Origin: Polytrichum commune
Lineage: Eukaryota; Streptophyta; Polytrichopsida; Polytrichales; Polytrichaceae
Direction of reading: 5' to 3'
Length of the DNA: 64,000 nucleotides
Assembly: GCA_950295325.1 (NCBI GenBank)
Contig: OX485804.1
Span: forward strand, 22,072,001-22,136,000
Part shown: positions 56,427 through 64,000 of the stretch, piece by piece
Layout of the letters: each line of letters starts with the position of its first letter
How positions within the stretch are numbered: position 1 is the first letter of the stretch
Made by a program: the position numbers and the translations under genes
Notes under the pieces: model-generated
What the model saw: only the letters and a program-made list of their open reading frames with translations
Databases searched by the model: none
What the model was told of the DNA's origin: nothing

Positions 56427-59400
56427 ATGAAGCGACGACATCAGAAGTCTCCAACGAAACATTATCACCAACAATGGAAACATAAAGACCCGTCAATCTC
56501 ATGTCAGGGAGTACCCTACTCCAATTACAAATTTGTTTTCCTCAATCTCAAGTTAGGCTTACTATTATGTGTTTGTTCAACTTCTATACATCCTTTCGAT
56601 GATTCGCTATGGTTTGCTAACTCGGGCGCCACAAATCATATGAAAGATAAGCATCATCGGTTTCTTGATTTTTAAGAAATATCAATTGTTGATAACCATA
56701 TGTTGTATGTTCACGGTGATGGTGACATCAATACCATTGCTACGATCAGTCTATTCTCAAACTGAAAGACGTGTTGCATGTTCCACAGTTAAAGCACAAT
56801 CTCATTTCTACCAGCAAGCTCACCGAGAACATGGTTGTGATTGTTCATGTTAGGGATGAGTGTAAAATGATAAGCAAAGATGGCCATGTCCATTTAGTGA
56901 TGACAAGATGAAATGCAACAGGTTGTGACAACTCAATATTTCAACCCTTCCCCCTAAATCTGAACACACATGGCAGTTCTGCACCTCCACATGCATCATC
57001 AATTGGAGGACATATATCGTAGACATGCTACTAACCGTGCATATTTGGGTTTCAAATGGTTTTCCACAAGGTGGGTTAAACCTTTTTTTTTTTAAATTAA
57101 ATTTTGTAATTAGTAAATGAGATGAGAGTATTGTGGTAAAATGAAATGACAATTGTATTTGAAAAGTTGTAACCTTTCTACAATCAAGTTCACAAACTAT
57201 ATGCATCAATGTGTGATCAATGTGCCATTCACTAACCGTGCATGTTAGGTTTCACTAAAGGAGCTACAAATGTTGCCCTCTTCTTTGTAGGCATAGGAAA
57301 TTGATGAGGTTTTGATATTGTCCTTTTGACTTGTGTAGCCATTTTCTTCTCAAGTTGTTGTTGAAATTTTTGCTTCTTTTTTGGCCCTGGCAAGGTCTGC
57401 TCTTTTCATCTTCATCAAATTGCTACATCTACACCTTGCTATGTGATTCGACTGAAGGAAACTCCATGATGAGTGTGAGTTCACAGTGATGTTTTAGGTC
57501 ATTGGCGTGGTCATGATTGAGTTTGAGAGACATCGGACGGTTGAGATTGCATGTGATATAATTTGAAGGCCGAGATTATAAGTACACGGTAAGTGGCATG
57601 GTGGAGTATCGTGACATGCACGGTAAGTGGTGCTGCACGGTTAGTAGCATGTCTACGATACGCGTTACTAAGACTCTCATGCAGTGGCACGCCAAACTCG
57701 GGCCACGTAAATTTTCAAACCATCAAGTATATGAGCCGACTTGAGACGATGCATCGTATTCTATCTTCCAAATGCATATTCCCCAATGTGTGTAGGGTGT
57801 GCACACGAGAAGATTCATCGTTCTCCTTTTCCCATTAATCATGACAGAAACATGCATCTAGACCTGGGATGTCTTTTTCATACATATATACCTCTCCAAG
57901 TTTCTTCTAAAGGGGGCCATCGTTATTCCATCACCTACGAGGATGATGATAGCGAGTATCGATTCGTGTTCTTTCTCAAAGATTGCAAGCGAATTCTGGA
58001 TACTTTTCAGAGAATGTACAAACTTGCCAAGCGTGAGATAGGGCATGCAATAGTTAAAATAAGATTTGCAACTATTGACCCAATGGCGGAGAGTATTTAT
58101 CCGATGCATGTCAAGAATATCTGAGTCCACAGCAAAGGCATTCGTCGTGATGTGACGGCACCATACTCTCCAGAGTAGAATGCAATCGCAAAAACAAACA
58201 ATAGAATGTTAGTCGAGTGCGCCAGAAGTATGCTCTATGATGAGCAGATTACTCTTTCTCTTTGGGGAGAATCTATCAATACTGTTCTCATTCTTGTTCT
58301 GCAAGGCCATCTCATGACTTATCACACCAGGTTCAAAAGCGACTGTCAGAATCGTCCAGTATAAGTTCTCCCTCCCAAGTTTTTTCCTCTAGTCCGTCCA
58401 TGGATGGCTCTTCCCCCGCTACATATGATACATCACCCGCTCAAGGTGGAAAGTATTCTCCGTCACTAGAGGATGATCCAGGAGGTGGAAACTATTGTCT
58501 CCACACATGTAGTCTCACAGACATTTACAACCACACCAATGCACGTATGTTGACGTCGTGCATGGCTGTTAATCACAAGGGTGGTGCACATCGAGTTTCA
58601 GTTCTACGTCCATGACCTACGACCGTTTTGCAAGTATTGAGGTCTCAGCATAGCGAGGAGTGGAAGAAGGCTATGATGAATGAAGTCAACTCATGATTAA
58701 AGAACCAAACGTGAAAGAAGCTGCCTCCAAGAGGAACCTCTTTCAAGCACAAGTGGATTTTCAAAATCAAGGTTAAGTCCAGTGGTGAAATTGAACATTT
58801 AAAAGCCAGGTTGGTTGCCAAGGGCGCTTCTCAAACTTATGACATGGACTATCATGAGACGTTCGTTTCTATAGCACGTCCGAGAGCATTTGAATTGTAC
58901 TCTCCATTGTGGTGCCAATGGTCTTCATATGGTACCGTTTGATATTAAATCAACATACCCTACTGCTCCTATTCATGAGGTCATTTTTATGGATTTGCCT
59001 ATTGGGTTTGAAGAAGATCTTTATCACAGGTTTCCAAATTGTAAGGGGTTGGAGTGTAGAATTCGAAAAAGGTTGTATGGCTTAAAATAATATGCATGAG
59101 GTTGGAATAAGACCTTCTTAGATTTCCTCAAGCAGTATAACTTGCTTCAAAGTGCTGCGTGTATTTTCTATTCACGCAGAGACCCCAAGCTCATTTCGAC
59201 TTTGTGGGTTGATGATGGACTAGCTATGCGCCATGACAAACCTCTTCCGTCCCAAATGATTTTTAATTTGAAGACTGCTTTTGAAGTCACAGTGGTAGGT
59301 GCTAACGCGTTCGTCGGCTTACACATTGCACGTGATCTGTTTCTAGATCAAGGCACTTTTTATTGAGCAACAACAATTCACAGAGACTCTTCTGACCAAG

Positions 59401-60030
59401 TATGGATTCCAAAACGCCAACACCAAGTGACCCTCACGTGCATCTATGCCGACCACGACCAAATGATGTTGATTGTGATATTCTGATGTATCTTGCAACT
59501 CATTCACGACTGGACATTGCTCACGCTGTCTCTGTGGTAGCACAATGTGCTAGTGAGTTTTGCGAAATTCACTGCACGGCAGTTAAACGAATTTTGAAGT
59601 CTCTCAGGGGCTCCACAGATTTCCCTTGATGCTATTATACAGACACGTAGCCGAATCAGCAACTTACCGCATAAACCGATCGATGTTGAGTATATATGCA
59701 GGGGATGTGAATGACCGTAAGAGTTGTAGTGGGAGCGGAGCATCATTTTGATGCACAATGATCATGCTGAGTGGCTAAGCAGAAAACAAACTTGCATTGC
59801 TTCCTCCATCACCGAATCAGACTATTTGGCAGCATCACTCACAAGCAAAGAAATGGTGCGGGCTCGAAGACTTTTAAGAGCCATTGGTTTTCACCAATCT
59901 TCTCCAACCCTCACATGGGAGATGTAGGGAAATGTGGCATGTTCTCCATGTGGGTTTGAGCCTTCAAGTGGGGATTTCATCTCCCCACCTGGACAAGTTC
60001 CCATATGTTGGGCTATGACAGCAAATCATG
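56427..60030 (+). mobile_element. Ty1/Copia retrotransposon, decayed
   Basis: Broken polyprotein in Copia order. Protease: LWFANSGATNHM, with Asn where the catalytic Asp should be. Next LKDVLHVPQLKHNLISTSKL. The GAG-pre-integrase part is WHAKLGHVNF followed by C..C. The integrase reads HLDLGCLF, DDDSEYRFVFFLK and APYSPE. Reverse transcriptase: KWIFKIKVKSSGEIEHLKAR, FDIKSTYPTAPIHEVIF, RLYGLK and LWVDDGLAM, which keeps VDD. RNase H: WLSRKQTCIASSITESDYLA. Integrase before RT is diagnostic of Copia. Multiple stops and frameshifts are present, and no LTR pair was found. A 646-bp TIR element splits it before the GAG-pre-integrase part. Confidence 0.85.
57015..57660. mobile_element. 646-bp TIR element inserted in the Copia element
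   Basis: Perfect 27-bp inverted repeats at 57015-57041 and 57634-57660, containing GTAGACATGCTACTAACCGT. Further copies of CACTAACCGTGCATG- and CACGGTAAGTGG-like words occur just inside the ends, as subterminal repeats. No transposase. The Copia reading frame is interrupted here, so this insertion is younger than the Copia element. A target duplication was not resolved. Confidence 0.8.
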
Positions 60031-60447
60031 TGTGAACATTGTTCCAAGTCAACAATGCTTCAACTTTTTTTCGTAAACGAATGCACATAATCTAAATTAT
60101 TTAACCTGGATTGTTCATACAATTGTTTAAAGTGATTTTGGGAATTGGGACATGGTGCGAAGCATACCTAACAATTTATTGAGGAGAAATCGAAGTTAAA
60201 CCCTACACTGGGTAGTTTGAAACTACACTAAATATGATATTTAGTGTCACCAATTCTAATTGTCTTCCTCAATTTTAATTTTAACTTGTGGTGTATTGTC
60301 ACAAACACAACAAAAATATGGATGAACTCATTCATCATCTATGACAATATTTATTCACTTATATATAAGAATTGCCATATGAGAAGTTACCATATTGATA
60401 TAAAATACCAAATGACACTAAATATGAAATTTTAGTTTAGTGTTCAA
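60031..60447. other. AT-rich spacer
   Basis: Nothing supported. Confidence 0.4.
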
Positions 60448-60805
60448 TTGGTATTGTATTTTTCCTATATACCATTTGGATATCTATAATGAGTATATCA
60501 CTTTTTTATACTTTATATGGTATGGATATTTGAGGAAATCTTGTTTTTTATTTCAATACCATTTGCATCTATATACTATGCAAGAATCTTCATTCTAGAT
60601 AAAATTGTCATAGTATCAATATGGTTTAGAATGGTATTGACCCAAATAATAACTCGTGCATACAAAGATTCTCCTACCTTGAGATATCCATCATATATCA
60701 ATATTTGATTGGTTTCGTACCAAATTTTGGTACTGACGGGTAGGTGCTTTGATACCATTATGATGTTGATTATTGAAAGCATGCATTCATCTATATACCA
60801 ATCCA
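60448..60805 (+). repeat. dispersed repeat family C, copy 3
   Basis: Same family as 20045-20392 and 30681-31018: ATATACTATGCAAGAA, ATGGTATTGACCCAAATAAT and GATGTTGATTATTGA blocks. Confidence 0.65.
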
Positions 60806-61391
60806 CTGTTGGTTTAAACTTCAATACATGCACCTAAATTTCACCCACTCTCACCCACTTGAACGAAATAGGAGGACTTTAGGTATGTGACTCGGAAATG
60901 ATTGCCTCCCTTTTATAGAAAGCAATTTGAATAGGGCCTTGATTTTGAGGATTATTTTCCTCTTTTCATTGAGACAATAAAAACATGCTTATTTCAATGC
61001 TAGTCTACCGCACAAGGCCAACATGAACCTGTGCATGAAAGCTTGGCGGACTCTCTTGGATGCACCAATGGAACCAAGGGCTTTGATGTCAAGGTAAAAT
61101 CTTTGTGGGTTTCCTAGTTGCTATAAGAATAAAGGCATAGAGTATTCCGATAAATTCATGAAAATTGGCGAAGTTGTAAAACATAAGCACGCATTGAAAA
61201 CCCCACTCCAAACCACATGGGAGGTAAATACGAATGATATTTCTGAGCCCCTTGACCAGCCATAATCTTAACAAGTAACACCTCGTCATACTTCTATTAG
61301 TTCTTATTAAATTTAACATGTGTTATAGTCCTACTTAATTCATGTATTCTAGTAGTTGTCCTTGAACCACTGGCTTCCAAAAGAGTATTAA
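60806..61391. other. intergenic spacer
   Basis: No supported gene. The minus-strand ORF at 61089-61319 has no recognisable motif. Confidence 0.4.
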
Positions 61392-61750
61392 GGGCCGGTT
61401 CACACAGAGTCCCAAGTCCAAAGTCCCAAGTTACATGAAGTCAATCCATGCAATTTCAACCGTTGAGAGCAAGGAAGTTGGGACTTACCACTTCACATAA
61501 GGTCCCAAGTCCTACGTCCCAAGTATGACATGGATGTCTGCATGGCAACACTTTGTGGAGGTGAGGCTTGGGACTTCTGTTGTAAGTTGCCTCAAGCAAA
61601 AAGCTAAACTCAACTCTCAACCCAAGTCCTGTGAATATTTAACAATATTTTAGTGATTAGTTAAGGCTCACAAGTTAGAACTTTGCCTCACTGTTGGGAG
61701 TTGCTAACATGAGTGGGACTTGGGACTTGGGACTCCATGTGAACCAACCC
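61392..61750. repeat. PIF/Harbinger-like MITE with TAA target duplication
   Basis: 359 bp. The start GGGCCGGTTCACACAGAGTC and the end GACTCCATGTGAACCAACCC are inverted matches with a few mismatches; TAA flanks both sides (61389-61391 and 61751-61753). The inner TIR is built from tandem CCAAGTC words. Ends resemble those at 21480-21975. Confidence 0.8.
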
Positions 61751-61769
61751 TAATTGTAGGATTTTCGAG

Positions 61770-62030
61770 CAATTCAAGGCAATGATCGGGAAGATTTTTG
61801 GACATAATCGGTCAAGATCCTAGTGTTTCCAATATCAACCGGTTACATGTTGATGTCTTTCGGTTTTCTTAATTAAATGGAGGAATATTTTGTAAACTCC
61901 TCTAAATTGATCGATGATTTGTTTGAAGTCTTGAACTTCAAACGGTTCTCAAAATCAACCAATTCATTTGTAAGTAGTTGTTGGTTCTCCCCATTGATTG
62001 GTTCGAGGAACAATTATATATGAGCACATT
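61770..62030 (-). repeat. dispersed repeat family B, copy 3
   Basis: Reverse-oriented relative of 7725-7990 and 19020-19275 (ATCAACCGGTTACATGTTGA and the GAAGTCTTGAACTTCAAACG blocks). It lies directly next to the MITE at 61392-61750. Confidence 0.5.
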
Positions 62031-63089
62031 AAATAGTCCTATCATAGAGAAGTTTCATAGAGCTCACGTCAATTCCCAACCCTGGCCAAATCTTTAGTTT
62101 AAATTTACCATGAATCGAATTGATTGGACAACACTATTCAATTGCTATCAACCATTCTATTATAATAATATATGTGTATTGGTTCACCCAAGTTTTTCAT
62201 ATTGAATATGCCAGTGCAATGAACTGTTATGAGAATAAACATACCATAATTCCAAATAGAATATGGCTTATTCTCAACCCCACCCAACATACAAGCACAT
62301 ATGAATAATGTTATGTGTTTATCTAGGAAACTGAGGTGGGGTTTTTTTTGAGCTACTTTTAATGTAAGGTGACTAGTTTATTCGATAATAAAAAAAATTG
62401 GCGGTGGAAGTCCCAAGGAAGTGTGAAGAGAAGACCCCGGATCTACCCCCAATGTTGATTCATGTACCTCGACTACACAATTAATAGAGTGACCCCCATG
62501 TTAATTATTTCCATGCTAATTTTGCAACCACAATAAATAATATGATTAGTTAATGTTACTTGCCATCAAATATCTCAATGTGATGAGAGTTGCATTCCAT
62601 ATAGCTTAAGTAAGTAAATAAATAAATAAGTAAGCAACGTCAGGCAATCCGACATGAATTTGAGCCCGTTGGCCCTACCCTGCTCAAGAATCCTCTTGGT
62701 GCAGGGCAAGGAACAAGGAGTGCCAGCAGTTAGTTACAAGCTAGCCGTTTGATTTTTGAGAATTTCTAAATGAAATAGAAGTGTTTAGGAAGGGGTTCCG
62801 AAAGAAAAATCAAGGTTTTCGGAAATGGGCCGATTAGGGAAAAAAATGTTGGAATTTAGGCAAGTTGCCCCGAAGTATCCACGGCAAATTACCAATTGAA
62901 AGGCATTTTTCACAGTGGGCAGCCGACCATACATATATTTTTTAGGAAATATTTTTAATACTACGCATAATTGGAGTCACCGCCCACATGGAAGCTTCAA
63001 ACTCCCTCTTCTTGTAGACCAAGCAACATTTAAGCATTAATTTCTAGCCTTTAAACTTCAGTGCACTACGCAATGGGGGGATAAGACTT
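62031..63089. other. AT-rich intergenic
   Basis: Contains a TAAA/TAAG short run near 62608-62633. No gene supported. Confidence 0.4.
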
Positions 63090-63496
63090 TCAAGGATTTG
63101 TGGGGCATGATAACTTGGAATCATGCTTTGTAAGAATGGTACCCCAACCTCTGTAGTCTTGCATAATTAGCTCATGTGCAATGTGTTTCTATAGTGAGGT
63201 GTGAGCGTGCTTTTAGTGTGCAGAATTTGATCAAGATTGAAGTTAGAAATAGGTTGGGCAGTGAGAATCTCGTGGTAATGTTGCAAATTGCCTTGGAAGG
63301 GCCAGATGAGGGGGTAGATGACATTATTTGTCCTAGTGACGTTGTCCCACTTTGGAAGAATGATAGTAAATACGGTATTTTGTATGTTAATCCCTCTTCT
63401 TATTTGAATTATCTTAATACACCGAGTGTGAGTGATGTGTCTTGTTTGTTTGTTGGGGCAGTTGATACTAACGGCAATGGTACACAAATTTCGTGA
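63090..63496 (+). pseudogene. hAT transposase C-terminal remnant
   Basis: Reading CERAFSVQNLIKIEVRNRLG followed by SENLVVMLQIALEGPDE. Full hAT transposases end with a dimerisation region of the form cERaFS..n.IK...RNrL..e.L; just upstream, YPNLCSLA is separated from it by a stop. The DDE core and N-terminal zinc finger are absent, so only the 3' end of a transposase remains. After GPDE an acidic unrecognised tail runs to the stop at 63494-63496. Confidence 0.75.
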
Positions 63497-63567
63497 CTTT
63501 CAATACTAACCAACCTCCGGAAAATACTTGGACCCTTCGTGGATCTTGTATGTTCTGAAGGCTACAT

Positions 63568-63617
63568 CCTTGGCCCTAAGATGGTAGGGGCTTTGCTAGG
63601 TTCAACTCCTGCTAAGG
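63568..63617 (+). repeat. tRNA-like SINE head, copy 2
   Basis: Same 50-base layout as 8455-8504. CCTTGGC pairs with GCTAAGG (one G-T pair), the inner hairpin is CCCTA with TAGGG, and the B box is GGTTCAACTCC. The inner stem differs in sequence from copy 1 but still pairs. It follows the hAT remnant closely. Confidence 0.5.
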
Positions 63618-64000
63618 ATACTATCTAGACAAAAATAAAAATAAAGAGTGAATGCCAACATTTTTTTGACTATGAACACTTGTGAAAAAGGAAAAGGGAA
63701 TGAATGACAATGAAACTTAAAGGAAAAAAATGGGGAGGGAATAAACATCCACCACAAAAATACAAAACCAACCCCATTTTAGGCATTTAGGAAACTAGAT
63801 AAATAAAGGAAAAAATTGTTTGCTAATTTCCTAATTACATCAGGAAATGGGGGATATCAACCGATAAAATTTGCGCCACCTCCTAGAACCTAGAAAATTA
63901 TATGTTTTCTCTACATGAGTCCTTTGACTCTGGTGAAGGGTGGGGTTTACTATCTACCTTGCGGTGGGTAGGCTCTTGGCTTCCTACCTATCTATCTAGT
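63618..64000. other. window end, AT-rich
   Basis: No supported feature. Confidence 0.4.

Noticed and set aside
1-64000. CRISPR arrays, bacterial operons or ribosome binding sites
   Set aside because: The window is eukaryotic with spliced genes; tandem repeats here lack CRISPR repeat-spacer structure.

Overview
The window is nuclear DNA of a land plant. It holds spliced genes of plant-type families: two UDP-sugar glycosyltransferases (UGTs), an FkbM-type methyltransferase and a mitochondrial EF-Ts. These lie in a transposon-dense background of Ty3/Gypsy, Ty1/Copia, hAT and MITE-like elements, with a fragment resembling plastid ccsA. I cannot name the species. The gene structures and the presence of a restriction-like-endonuclease (RLE) non-LTR retrotransposon would suit a seed-free plant (fern or lycophyte), but that is inference.

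Layout. 0.3-4.4 kb: UGT copy 1 on the minus strand, three exons, apparently intact. 4.4-15.3 kb: gene-poor, with MITEs, a tRNA-like SINE head and tandem repeats. At 12.25-12.57 kb are two copies of a 36-residue hydrophobic peptide ORF; all five differences between them are synonymous. 15.4-17.2 kb: FkbM-family methyltransferase (plus strand, two exons, likely GC-AG intron). 17.2-23.3 kb: repeats and MITEs. 23.4-26.3 kb: UGT copy 2 (plus strand, three exons, intact). 27.2-30.3 kb: mitochondrial EF-Ts (minus strand, seven exons), convergent with UGT copy 2. 30.3-33.2 kb: repeats and the ccsA-like fragment.

33.2-56.0 kb: a nested transposon block bounded by a 22-bp perfect inverted repeat, with a 22-bp direct repeat (21/22) just inside. 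Its apparent host element is a decayed minus-strand non-LTR retrotransposon with a reverse transcriptase, a zinc-knuckle-like segment and an RLE-like domain. A chromodomain Gypsy element (34,136-43,254, near-identical 975-bp LTRs, RT core deleted) sits at the stop codon of that coding region. A TCCGGA-rich segment carrying an intact 690-aa minus-strand ORF also interrupts it. 56.4-60.0 kb: a decayed Copia element split by a 646-bp element with perfect 27-bp terminal inverted repeats. 60-64 kb: MITEs, a SINE-like copy and a hAT transposase remnant.

How the genes relate. The UGTs are paralogs in inverted orientation, each with a copy of the same MITE upstream in mirrored orientation, which hints at an old inverted segmental duplication. 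FkbM and EF-Ts show no functional link to them. Splice sites, translations and repeat alignments were read by eye; no database search was run.
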